Source of the DNA: an uncultured Luminiphilus sp.
GTDB taxonomy: Bacteria; Pseudomonadota; Gammaproteobacteria; Pseudomonadales; Halieaceae
Direction of reading: 5' to 3'
DNA length: 64,000 nt
NCBI GenBank assembly: GCA_943840615.1
Contig: CALSVI010000006.1
Span: 82,375-146,374, forward strand
Translations under genes and position numbers: made by a program
The notes under the pieces: model-generated
Told to the model about the DNA's origin: nothing
Databases searched by the model: none
Seen by the model: only the letters and a program-made list of their open reading frames with translations
Part shown: piece by piece, positions 13,483 through 21,299 of the stretch
Position numbering within the stretch: position 1 is the first letter of the stretch
Layout: each line of letters opens with the position of its first letter

Positions 13483-14679
13483 ATGACCGATCGGCAGTTC
13501 GAGATTGTGCTTTACGGCGCATCGGGTTTCACCGGCAAGCTAGTGGCCGAATATCTTGCCAGTGAGCACACTGACCTCCGCTGGGCCATTGCCGGGCGCA
13601 ATCAGCAAAAACTCGAGCGCGTGCGTCGCGAACTCAATTCACCTGATCTCCCGATCCTGATTGCCGACAGTGCGGACAGCACTCAACTGGCAGCAATGGC
13701 GCGTCAAACCCGTGTAGTGATTAGCACCGTCGGCCCCTATGCCCAGTACGGCACGCCCGTGCTGGAAGCCTGCGCGGCGGAAGGCACTCATTACTGTGAT
13801 TTGACCGGAGAAGCCCAGTGGATGGCGGAGGTATACGAGCGTATCGATCCGCTCGCCAAGGCCAGCGGCGCGCGCCTGGTCCACTGCTGTGGATTCGACT
13901 CCATTCCGTCGGATCTCTCGGTGTTCTTCCTCCAAAAGCACTTCAAAGAGCGCTTTGGCGGGTACGCAACCCGTGTATCGGGACGCATGGGCCTTGCCGC
14001 AGGAGGCGTCAGCGGTGGCACCGTGGCAAGCCTGATGCTGGTCGCTGAGCAAGCGTCACAAGATCCTGTGATCCGCGAACGCGTGATGGACCCTTACGCA
14101 CTGTACCCTGCTGGACTAGAGAAAGGCTCGGACACGCCGGACCAAACCGGGATCGCCTGGGACGATGATTTCGAATCCTGGACCGGCCCCTTCGTAATGG
14201 CGGCGATCAACACCAAAGTGGTCAGACGCTCCCACGCACTCGCGGGTCTACCCTACAGCGCAGGGTTCCAGTACGACGAGTCGCAACTTTGCAGCAGCCG
14301 CGCCAAAGCACTTCTCAGCGCTGCAGGACTGGGGACCGTAATGGCGGGCACATTTTTTTCACCGACTCGGGCACTGCTGAAAAAAGTACTGCCAGATCCC
14401 GGTGAGGGTCCCAACGAGACTACCCGAGAAAACGGGTTTTTTGAATTCTGGACCCATGGCACCGACGGCGAGAACCGTTTGCGCGTGAAAGTTACCGGCC
14501 AGCGCGACCCGGGATACGGCGCCACCTCAAGGATGCTCGCTCAGGCGGGACTCAGTCTGGCGCGCGACGAACTGCAGGTCGGGGGCGGCATCTGGACGCC
14601 CGCCAGCGCGCTCGGCGACGCTTTGCTGGCTCGCTTGCCCAGCGTCGATATTCACTTCACCGTAGTGGAAGAGCATTGA
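13483..14679 (+). CDS. Saccharopine dehydrogenase-like NAD(P)-binding protein (trans-acting enoyl reductase family)
   Basis: About 398 aa from ATG 13483, reading MTDRQFEIVLYGASGFTGKLV: a GxSGFTG dinucleotide-binding motif at the N-terminus followed by WAIAGRNQQKLE. Downstream blocks VVISTVGPYAQYGTPVLEAC, HYCDLTGEAQWM and HCCGFDSIPSDL are typical of the saccharopine-dehydrogenase-like family that includes mycobacterial trans-acting enoyl reductases. An upstream in-frame ATG at 13396 would add 29 residues with no homologous look, so I use 13483. The substrate is unknown; a reductase acting on lipid-derived enoyl or keto groups is a guess. Confidence 0.85.
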   Translation: MTDRQFEIVLYGASGFTGKLVAEYLASEHTDLRWAIAGRNQQKLERVRRELNSPDLPILIADSADSTQLAAMARQTRVVISTVGPYAQYGTPVLEACAAEGTHYCDLTGEAQWMAEVYERIDPLAKASGARLVHCCGFDSIPSDLSVFFLQKHFKERFGGYATRVSGRMGLAAGGVSGGTVASLMLVAEQASQDPVIRERVMDPYALYPAGLEKGSDTPDQTGIAWDDDFESWTGPFVMAAINTKVVRRSHALAGLPYSAGFQYDESQLCSSRAKALLSAAGLGTVMAGTFFSPTRALLKKVLPDPGEGPNETTRENGFFEFWTHGTDGENRLRVKVTGQRDPGYGATSRMLAQAGLSLARDELQVGGGIWTPASALGDALLARLPSVDIHFTVVEEH

Positions 14680-14753
14680 TTTAACGGACCCCTTCGCTTA
14701 GCCGTGCTCCTCAGCCGAACAGAGCGCTCCGTTCTCCCGTCAGCGACTGAATA

Positions 14754-14778
14754 ACAAAAAGGCCGCCCGAAGGCGGCC
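14754..14778 (-). terminator. Rho-independent terminator of the SYLF gene
   Basis: Perfect 7-bp GC stem (GGCCGCC 14761-14767 / GGCGGCC 14772-14778) with a CGAA tetraloop. Read on the minus strand it is followed by a run of T (the A run at 14756-14760), 25 bp downstream of the SYLF stop codon. Confidence 0.85.
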
Positions 14779-14802
14779 TGCGTCTAGGACTGTTTTTTAT
14801 TT

Positions 14803-15378
14803 TTAGTCTGCGTCGTACTTGAATTTTTGCCCGCCAAGCGTCGCCTCATACATCAGACCACCTTTGGCAATGGTAAAAGTCGCCATGCCACTGCGGCCGT
14901 CATACTGACGCTCGCTGGCACTGACTTTGCTCGAATCCGAATCGGTACCGGATGAGGTATTGCCGCCACCCCCTGTCGAGGTCGACGCCTGAGCGCCCGC
15001 TGTCAGCGCAACCGCTGTTGCCTGTGCACCAAACTCAAAGTTGCCTGAGGTAAAGTCATCGAAGGCCCGCTCGTCGCGGAAAAAAATCATCTGGCTATAC
15101 ACCTGACCACCCAATTGCAGACCATAGGTGATCTGGTTCATTTTGGTTTGACCTACGCGCTTACCGTTGACATGAACTTCACCTTTGCCATGCGCACCGC
15201 CGATACCAATGCCCCCTTTGCCGATGCTCGGGAATACCGCGTAACCGTAGGAATCGTCGATAAAATCGCTAGCGCCGGCGCCGCGGAAATTTTCAAGGGT
15301 GGTGCTGACGTCGTCGGCCAGAACGGGCTGTGCCGTGACCGCAAACAACGTGAAAAGTGTAGCGACTAGAACTCTCAT
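14803..15378 (-). CDS. Exported SYLF/YSC84-domain lipid-binding protein
   Basis: 191 aa with a signal peptide (about residues 1-21, cleavage after PVLA) and a SYLF-type body: YGYAVFPSIGKGGIGIGGAHGKGEV, then YGLQLGGQVYSQMIFF and FEFGAQATAVALTAGAQA. SYLF domains bind phosphoinositides in eukaryotes; bacterial members are periplasmic or outer-membrane-associated proteins of unclear function. A flexible Gly/Ser/Thr-rich insertion (about residues 132-150) sits before the last strand block, which ends in GGLMYEATLGGQKF. The start follows a strong AGGAGG site. It stands alone with its own terminator. Confidence 0.85.
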   Translation of the reverse strand: MRVLVATLFTLFAVTAQPVLADDVSTTLENFRGAGASDFIDDSYGYAVFPSIGKGGIGIGGAHGKGEVHVNGKRVGQTKMNQITYGLQLGGQVYSQMIFFRDERAFDDFTSGNFEFGAQATAVALTAGAQASTSTGGGGNTSSGTDSDSSKVSASERQYDGRSGMATFTIAKGGLMYEATLGGQKFKYDAD

Positions 15379-15522
15379 AGGGGCATCCTCCTGAACATTA
15401 GCTCGCCAGCCTAACGGAATGTAGATAGATGTACAGCGCGGGCGGGTGCAATAGGTGACACCAATAGCGTTTGGGCGGGCATGAATGCTCTCTTGAACAA
15501 GCGGGAATGTGAAGGCGCAGAC

Positions 15523-16260
15523 TCACCAAGGAATCACGTCGCCTCGCCAGTCAAGGTAGGACAGTTCGCCGTCAGGTTCAGTCTCTGCCAAAACCTTGTC
15601 CAATGCTTCAGCGGCGCGCTCGGGCGACAACAGTGTGCTCGGGTCGACGCTTCCCTGAAAAGGCTCGGATAAGGGCGTATCAACCGTCCCGGGGTGGTAG
15701 GCCAATACCTTGGCCGAGGGGTTGAGTCGGCGCAATTCTAGTGCCGCACATTTCAGCATCATATTAAGCGCGGCTTTACTACCTCGGTACGTATACCAGC
15801 CGCCCCGGCGATTATCGCCAATACTCCCCACCCTCGCCGACAGCACCGCAATGCGGGGCGCTTCACTGCGTTTCAGGAGCGGCGTCAACGCGGCCAGCAC
15901 GCGCATCGGCAGGAAGGTGTTCACCTCGAAAACACGGTGCATGGCATGCGCGTCTAACTGATTGACTGCGCGCTCAGGGCGATAGCCCTCCCCTTGCAGT
16001 ACACCGTTACAGATGACCAAGCGCTCGATAGCGACATTGTCGTCCCGCAAGCCCTCGGCCAGTGAAGCGAGCGCCTCGTCGCTGTAGTCGCACACTCTGG
16101 TTTCTACCAAATCGAACGGCTCGAAGTGCTCTAGAGACGAAGGGGAGCGTGCGATCGCCACGACGGGCCTCGCTGCCGAATCAATCCACCGGTGAATCAG
16201 AGCACAGCCAATTCCGCTACCCGCTCCGACCACGACATCGCGTTTCTGACTGCCTGTCAT
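15523..16260 (-). CDS. Short-chain dehydrogenase/reductase, CsgA/C-factor-like
   Basis: 245-aa Rossmann-fold SDR. It has a glycine-rich GAGSGIGCAL near the N-terminus, LVICNGVLQGEG in place of the usual NNAG, and the active-site pair in WYTYRGSKAAL (YxxxK). The C-terminal PGTVDTPLSEPFQGSV is typical of the C-factor (CsgA-like) branch. It lies 74 bp from the next SDR on the same strand, so the two could be co-transcribed. Substrate unknown. Confidence 0.85.
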   Translation of the reverse strand: MTGSQKRDVVVGAGSGIGCALIHRWIDSAARPVVAIARSPSSLEHFEPFDLVETRVCDYSDEALASLAEGLRDDNVAIERLVICNGVLQGEGYRPERAVNQLDAHAMHRVFEVNTFLPMRVLAALTPLLKRSEAPRIAVLSARVGSIGDNRRGGWYTYRGSKAALNMMLKCAALELRRLNPSAKVLAYHPGTVDTPLSEPFQGSVDPSTLLSPERAAEALDKVLAETEPDGELSYLDWRGDVIPW

Positions 16261-16334
16261 TTTCAGGTTACCTCTGCCTACGGCGACTGATTCAAGACGG
16301 GGACAAGTGGCCGATGAATCACATCAGGGTCGCG

Positions 16335-17114
16335 CTACATCGACCCCGGGAAAGCACCGCCGTCGAGCAAGACATTCTGCCCGATCACAAACCCGGCCTT
16401 GTCAGAACACAACCAGGCACAGGCTGAACCGAACTCTTCTGCTGTGCCGAATCGACCTGCCGGTACTGACGCCGTCCGCGCTGCGCGCGCCGCCTCCTCG
16501 CTAATCCCCTGAGCAGCCGAATCGACCTTGTCTAGCATCACAAGACGATCCGTGTCGTGCAGCCCGGGCAACAAATTATTAATCGTGACACCGCTGCCCG
16601 CCACCTGCCGTGAGACGCCTGCCACATAGCCCGTTAAACCCGAGCGAGCAGTATTACTGAGACCCAGCACCGGGATCGGCGCCTTGACCGCAACGCTGGT
16701 GATATTGACGATACGGCCCCAACCGCGGTCCATCATGCCGGGCAGAAGCGCCTTGATCAGTGCAATCGGCGTCAATAGATTGGCGTCAAAGGCGGCGATA
16801 AAGTCGTCGCGGTCCCAGTCTGACCATAGACCGGGAGGTGGCCCCCCAGCGTTAGTCACGAGCATATCGACCTCCCCTGCCGCGGTCAGCACTTCCGCTT
16901 GCCCGGCCTCCGACGTGATATCGGCGGCAACCGCCGTCACTTCAACACCATAGGCCTGTCGAATCGTGGCGGCTGTCGCCTCCAATACCTCACTGCCACG
17001 CGCGTTGAGCACCAGGTCAACGCCCTCTGCCGCAAGCGCCTCGGCGCAGCCTCTGCCTAATCCTTTTGAAGAGGCACACACCAGTGCCCGACGACCTTTT
17101 ATACCGAGATCCAT
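16335..17114 (-). CDS. SDR family oxidoreductase with a non-canonical active site
   Basis: 259-aa SDR resembling 3-oxoacyl-ACP reductases: ASSKGLGRGCAEAL cofactor motif, VTNAGGPPPG, INNLLPG after the active-site helix, and GQNVLLDGGAFPG at the end. The position where YxxxK normally stands reads LSNTARSGLTG, so the catalytic tyrosine is absent and the lysine is replaced by arginine. That is seen in one SDR subgroup with GGPPPG motifs, so it may be ancestral there rather than a lesion. The start has GGAG about 10 bp upstream. Confidence 0.85.
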   Translation of the reverse strand: MDLGIKGRRALVCASSKGLGRGCAEALAAEGVDLVLNARGSEVLEATAATIRQAYGVEVTAVAADITSEAGQAEVLTAAGEVDMLVTNAGGPPPGLWSDWDRDDFIAAFDANLLTPIALIKALLPGMMDRGWGRIVNITSVAVKAPIPVLGLSNTARSGLTGYVAGVSRQVAGSGVTINNLLPGLHDTDRLVMLDKVDSAAQGISEEAARAARTASVPAGRFGTAEEFGSACAWLCSDKAGFVIGQNVLLDGGAFPGSM

Positions 17115-17338
17115 GATTCGTTACTCCAGAACATGACGTGACCCCCCGATTATCCGCTATCTGATGCTCGAAGCGCGAGCCAACTTTGCTCGCCCTGATT
17201 CAGGGGAAAACTGCCCTGACTGAGGCTACACTGCGCATCACAGCCTGGGGCATGGCGTCGCTGACTGCAGGCCCTTCCAGCACTGAACGGCATCGGGCAA
17301 CACTTTACAGCGAGACCTTTATTGGCAGAGAGGCCTTT

Positions 17339-17785
17339 ATGTCCAAAGTCCCGTTTTGGGAACAAAAATCTCTAGACGCGATGAGCGATGAGGAATGGGA
17401 ATCGCTTTGCGACGGTTGCGGACAGTGCTGCCTGCACAAACTGGTCAATGATGAGAGCGGAGACGTGTTCTACACGCGGGTCGCTTGCGCACTCCTGCAT
17501 CCCGAGACGGGTCGCTGCACCCGCTATGCGGACCGCCTGCGCAAAGTCGAAGACTGTATGGACGTCAGGCACATGCGGTCGGCAGAACTGGCCTGGATGC
17601 CTCGGAGCTGCGCCTACCGAAGGCTCGCAGAGGGCAAACCGCTTCCAGCGTGGCACCCGCTGATCACCGGTGATGTCGCGACAGTCATTACGGCAGGGGT
17701 GGCGGTCGCAGGTAAAACCGTGAGCGAAGACTCGGTCGACCTCGAACAACTCGAGGAGCAGATCATCTCGTGGGTAGACGTCTGA
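17339..17785 (+). CDS. YcgN-family (UPF0260) cysteine-cluster protein
   Basis: 148 aa from ATG 17339, preceded by AGAGG. It contains the family cysteine pattern: CDGCGQCCLHK near residue 25, CALLHPETGRCTRY, EDCMDVR and RSCAYR, which together probably bind an Fe-S cluster or zinc. Other blocks are FWEQKSLDAMSDEEWESLCDG and the C-terminal LPAWHPLITGD. The biochemical role is unknown. An upstream in-frame start at 17186 would add 51 residues unlike the family. Confidence 0.88.
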   Translation: MSKVPFWEQKSLDAMSDEEWESLCDGCGQCCLHKLVNDESGDVFYTRVACALLHPETGRCTRYADRLRKVEDCMDVRHMRSAELAWMPRSCAYRRLAEGKPLPAWHPLITGDVATVITAGVAVAGKTVSEDSVDLEQLEEQIISWVDV

Positions 17786-17794
17786 GCCAAACCA

Positions 17795-18250
17795 CTACCC
17801 TGATTTTAGCGCCCGGCTCAGGAGTCGGTCGAGCTGATCCGCGAAAGCCTTTCGATCAGTCTGATTAAGAGGCGGCGGACCACCGGTATGCTGACCCGAT
17901 GCGCGCATCGTTTCCATGAAATCGCGCATTTGTAACCGTTGTTTGATGTTGTTTTCGGTATAACGCTCGCCGCGCGGCGTCATCACCAAGGCGCCTTTTT
18001 CGAGAACCTCGCTAGCGAGCGGAATATCTGCCGTCACGACGAGATCACCCGCCTCGACTCGACCGGCAAGTTCGTGGTCCGCCATATCGGGCCCCTGAGC
18101 CACCTGGTACAGGCTGATCAGTGGCGAAGCCGGCACCTGAAATGACTGATTGGCAAATAAGGTGAGCTTGAGCTGCCGCTTTTGCGCTGCGCGATACAGG
18201 ATCTCCCGAATCACGACAGGGCAGGCATCGGCGTCTACGAGCATCTGCAT
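17795..18250 (-). CDS. YaiI/YqxD-family protein (UPF0178)
   Basis: 151 aa from ATG 18248-18250 (AAGGTAG upstream). It starts [12 protein letters not shown] and carries [20 protein letters not shown] and [12 protein letters not shown], the hallmark blocks of the YaiI/YqxD/DUF188 family, a NYN/PIN-like fold with conserved aspartates (VDADACP). The cellular function is not established. It converges with the YcgN-type gene; their stops are 9 bp apart. Confidence 0.88.
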   Translation of the reverse strand: MQMLVDADACPVVIREILYRAAQKRQLKLTLFANQSFQVPASPLISLYQVAQGPDMADHELAGRVEAGDLVVTADIPLASEVLEKGALVMTPRGERYTENNIKQRLQMRDFMETMRASGQHTGGPPPLNQTDRKAFADQLDRLLSRALKSG

Positions 18251-18356
18251 AGCGCTACCTTGTGAAGTATCACGGCGAGCTGGGACCACCCGTTTCAGAC
18301 CCCACCGAGACGCCCACAAGGCGACACCGCTGGCTGGTCAGCTTTGATCACTTGTG

Positions 18357-18362
18357 TATACT
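18357..18362 (+). promoter_or_regulatory. Probable -10 box of the tRNA-Arg gene
   Basis: TATACT followed by a GC-rich discriminator (ACGCGCCCCGG), about 38 bp before the mature tRNA 5' end. Such discriminators are typical of growth-rate and stringently controlled stable-RNA promoters. A convincing -35 hexamer is not visible at the expected distance. Confidence 0.45.
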
Positions 18363-18399
18363 ACGCGCCCCGGCGAGGCCCTGTCTCGTCTGGCTCTGC

Positions 18400-18476
18400 G
18401 CGGAATTAGCTCAGCTGGATAGAGCGCCGGTCTACGAAACCGGAGGTCGCAGGTTCGACTCCTGCATTCCGCGCCA
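18400..18476 (+). tRNA. tRNA-Arg (anticodon ACG)
   Basis: 77 nt folding into a full cloverleaf: acceptor GCGGAAT pairs with ATTCCGC, D arm GCTC/GAGC, anticodon stem CCGGT/ACCGG with loop CTACGAA (anticodon ACG), T arm GCAGG-TTCGACT-CCTGC, discriminator G and an encoded CCA. It decodes CGU, and also CGC and CGA after A34-to-inosine editing. Confidence 0.97.
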
Positions 18477-18645
18477 TTACGTCCCACCCTCACCAGCACC
18501 CTCATCCCTCACGCCCCCTATACCGCTTGGCTAATCCGCCTTGCCACTCACCCTGAGCACGGTCTATGGTGGCGCAGCACTCGCATCAGCGAGGTGACTG
18601 CTCGACAAGCAGAGAGAAACCGATACCACAACAAGGGGAAAATCA

Positions 18646-19407
18646 ATGAGGTACTGGGTCGCATTTTTATCTAGCGTAGGCGTCATGATGACCACCATTC
18701 CTGCGCACGCGCAGCAGACTATGCCGCCGATGGGCAGCGCAGAGAACTGGGGATGCATGATGAACGAGGGAAAGTCTGCATCGGACCTGATGAAGGTCGT
18801 GGAAGATTGGAATGAATGGGCGGATGACAACGGCCTAGACGCCTATAACGCCTGGATCCTGAATCCTATCTTCAAGTCTGACGCTGACTTTGTCCGCGAG
18901 GCGGGTTGGTTTGGTTTTGCGCCGAGCTTCACCGAAATGGGCAAAGGCATGCAGGCCTGGATGACCACAGGGCAGAAGATCAATGATCAATTCAACAAGG
19001 CCTGGACCTGCTCATGGCACAGCGAAATGGCCACCATGCTGGTGCGCCCACCCACCGACGGCCCCTCATCCGCTATCGTGAGCTTTAGTGACTGCACGCT
19101 GAAGGACGGGGTAACACCACCCGCACTCATGGCGGCGACTGCAAAGTGGAACGCCTACCTCGACGAGAATGGGGTGACCGCGGCGATCGCCTACCATTTT
19201 CCGGGCCACGGCAACCCGGTCGATATGGCAGCCGATATGAAAGTCTCAACCTGGAGGCCCAGCCTCGAATCCTACGGACGTGACGCAGACTTGTATGTGA
19301 ACGGTGGCGGTTTGCAGGCCAATCAAGCCATCTTCGGTGACGTCATGAGCTGCGACAGCGCCCGGATGTATAACGCCACGCTGATCCGAGCCGGACAGGC
19401 TCAATAG
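18646..19407 (+). CDS. Exported protein of unknown function with an internal duplication
   Basis: 253 aa with a signal peptide (about residues 1-22, ending PAHAQ). I do not recognise a named family. Two halves look related: the first runs from a cysteine (WGCMMNEGKSASDLM) through WNEWADDNGLDAY, the second from a cysteine (SDCTLKDGVTPPALM) through WNAYLDENGVTAA. Each is followed by an aromatic-rich stretch and a later cysteine (WTCSWHSE; VMSCDSARM), so a disulphide per repeat is plausible. The start has AAGGGGAA upstream. It is monocistronic, downstream of the tRNA, with a hairpin about 100 bp after the stop. Confidence 0.75.
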   Translation: MRYWVAFLSSVGVMMTTIPAHAQQTMPPMGSAENWGCMMNEGKSASDLMKVVEDWNEWADDNGLDAYNAWILNPIFKSDADFVREAGWFGFAPSFTEMGKGMQAWMTTGQKINDQFNKAWTCSWHSEMATMLVRPPTDGPSSAIVSFSDCTLKDGVTPPALMAATAKWNAYLDENGVTAAIAYHFPGHGNPVDMAADMKVSTWRPSLESYGRDADLYVNGGGLQANQAIFGDVMSCDSARMYNATLIRAGQAQ

Positions 19408-19505
19408 CGCTGGTCACGGCACCCCGCAGCCACTCAGTGTGGCGCGCTAACTAGGCCGGGGGGTTCTTAAGCGCCCCCTTTGAGAAGCCCGCTGAGGCAA
19501 TACCC

Positions 19506-19532
19506 GGGGCGACCGCTATCGGCGGTCGCCCC
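19506..19532 (+). terminator. Strong hairpin after the exported-protein gene
   Basis: Perfect 11-bp GC stem (GGGGCGACCGC 19506-19516 / GCGGTCGCCCC 19522-19532) with a 5-nt loop, followed only by ACTTTG. It probably terminates the preceding gene, but the T run is weak, so termination is not certain. Confidence 0.55.
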
Positions 19533-19615
19533 ACTTTGATCGACTCCCCCACCCGATCACCCGAGCATCACGAGCGACTGAAAAAGTTGTCTGCTTCCCC
19601 CTCAATTTATGCTGG

Positions 19616-19635
19616 CGCAGAAGCGCTTTTTGGGG
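19616..19635 (-). promoter_or_regulatory. Putative shared regulatory element upstream of the first MttB-family gene
   Basis: On the minus strand this reads CCCCAAAAAGCGC followed directly by TTCTGCG. The same two elements (core CAAAAGCG and TTCTGCG) occur close together upstream of the other demethylase genes (26306-26330 and 60234-60312). It lies 78-97 bp upstream of ATG 19713. Apart from this and the 19506 hairpin, the 305-bp gap 19408-19712 shows nothing gene-like. Confidence 0.45.
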
Positions 19636-19712
19636 TATTTCTAGCGTTGTGTTTCGGCTCGGCTAATCAGCATGCCGAGCGGAAATCTGGCCGATTTTAG
19701 GGGGACCTGACG

Positions 19713-21260
19713 ATGGCGAGACGTGCGGGAGGAAGGCAGGCGCGGCATGCACAGCGCAGCGCGCCACTAGAGGAAACCATGAAGCCCGTGCGGCCCGGAG
19801 AGCGCGGTGGTCGCTACCATCCTTTCTCTGATCAGGACCTTGAGGCCATCGTAGCGAACATCTACCGTATTCTCGAAGAGGTCGGCTTCAAAGATGCAAC
19901 GCCCCACTGCATCGAGACCTGCGAAGCTGCGGGAGCGGTGCTCGGCGACGACGGCCGACTGAGAATGCCTCGAGCGGTGATAGACGACGCGCTGAGCAAA
20001 GCAAAACGCAACCTGACGCTCTTTGCCCAGGACCCCGAGTTCGATCTGGACCTGTCGGGTTCACGGGTACACTTTGCGACCGCCGGAGCGGCGGTCATGA
20101 TTGCCGACTCGGCCAAAAACGAATACCGAGACTCCACCACCCGCGATCTTTACGATCTTGCTCGCATTGCCGATAACTGCGAGCACATTCACATGTTCCA
20201 ACGTATGTGCGTGCTGCGCGATCTCGAAAACACCTACGAAATGGACCTCAACACCACTTACTGCTGTGTGGCTGGCACGCGAAAGCATGTCGGAGCCAGC
20301 TGGAGTAACTGCGACCATCTCGCCAAGGCACTTGAGATGCTTCATATTATTGCCGGCGGTGAGGCGGCGTGGCGCGCCAGACCCTTCGTCAGCCAGTCAA
20401 ATTGTTTCGTCGTACCGCCTATGAAGTTCGCCAAGGAAGCCCTTGAATGTGTCCGGGTTGCAGTGGAAGGCGGTATGCCGGTGTTGCTGCTATCAGCAGG
20501 CCAAGCCGGCGCCACGACGCCGGCGACGCTGGCCGGCGCGGTCAGCCAGGCGTGGGCAGAATGTATTGGCGGACTCATCTATGTGAATGCGATCAAGCCC
20601 GGCGCACCGGCGATTATCGGTGCCTGGCCTTTTGTATCGGACCTGCGTACTGGCGCCATGAGCGGCGGCTCGCCCGAGCAAGGGCTGATTTCGAGCGGCT
20701 GCGCCCAGCTGGGCCTCTACTTTGATCTACCCTTCGGCACAGCCTGCGGGATGACGGATGCCAACATGCCCGACTTTCAAGCGGGGGCAGAGCGCGCTCA
20801 CACACTAATGCCACCGGCCCTTGCCGGCTCTAATCTGATTTACGAAGCCGCGGGCATGTACTCAAGCCTGCTCGGAGTTTGCCCGGAGAGCCTTATTCTC
20901 GACAACGACGTATTGGGCGCCACCCTGCGTGCAGTGCGCGGTATCGAGGTGAATGAACACACGCTGGGATTCGACGATCTCGCCGGCGTCTGCTTGGGTG
21001 ATAAAGGCCATTACCTAGGCTCGGATCACACCCTTGCGGTGATGCAAAGCGAGTACCTCTACCCAGAGGTGGGCAACCGCTTTAGTCCCATGGTGTGGGA
21101 AGCATCAGACAAGCCGCTGGCAATTGATGCCGCGATTCGCACCCGGGATGATATTTTGGCGAACTATGTGCCCAGCCATATTCCGCCAGAGGTCGACGCG
21201 GAAGTCCGCGCCAAGTTTCCGATCCGCTTGATCACCGAGGATCTGGTTCAGAGCGCCTGA
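19713..21260 (+). CDS. MttB-family (trimethylamine/betaine) corrinoid-dependent methyltransferase, non-pyrrolysine
   Basis: 515-aa member of the trimethylamine methyltransferase superfamily. Characterised relatives transfer a methyl from TMA, glycine betaine, proline betaine or carnitine to a corrinoid protein. After a basic N-terminal tail come RILEEVGFKDATPHC, VHFATAGAAVMI, the barrel strands around TAGTRKHVGASWSNCDH, MSGGSPEQGLISSGCAQLGLYF and the C-terminal GHYLGSDHTLAVMQSEYLYPE. The frame is open throughout with no in-frame amber codon, so this is a pyrrolysine-less member. The start ATG follows AGGGGGA. It is convergent with the FAD/GcvT genes; no corrinoid-protein gene is adjacent, so it may use the one at 28119. 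Substrate unknown. Confidence 0.85.
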   Translation: MARRAGGRQARHAQRSAPLEETMKPVRPGERGGRYHPFSDQDLEAIVANIYRILEEVGFKDATPHCIETCEAAGAVLGDDGRLRMPRAVIDDALSKAKRNLTLFAQDPEFDLDLSGSRVHFATAGAAVMIADSAKNEYRDSTTRDLYDLARIADNCEHIHMFQRMCVLRDLENTYEMDLNTTYCCVAGTRKHVGASWSNCDHLAKALEMLHIIAGGEAAWRARPFVSQSNCFVVPPMKFAKEALECVRVAVEGGMPVLLLSAGQAGATTPATLAGAVSQAWAECIGGLIYVNAIKPGAPAIIGAWPFVSDLRTGAMSGGSPEQGLISSGCAQLGLYFDLPFGTACGMTDANMPDFQAGAERAHTLMPPALAGSNLIYEAAGMYSSLLGVCPESLILDNDVLGATLRAVRGIEVNEHTLGFDDLAGVCLGDKGHYLGSDHTLAVMQSEYLYPEVGNRFSPMVWEASDKPLAIDAAIRTRDDILANYVPSHIPPEVDAEVRAKFPIRLITEDLVQSA

Positions 21261-21299
21261 ATCTTTGTAAGAAGGGTGGCCTGTCGGGTCGCCGCCTCA

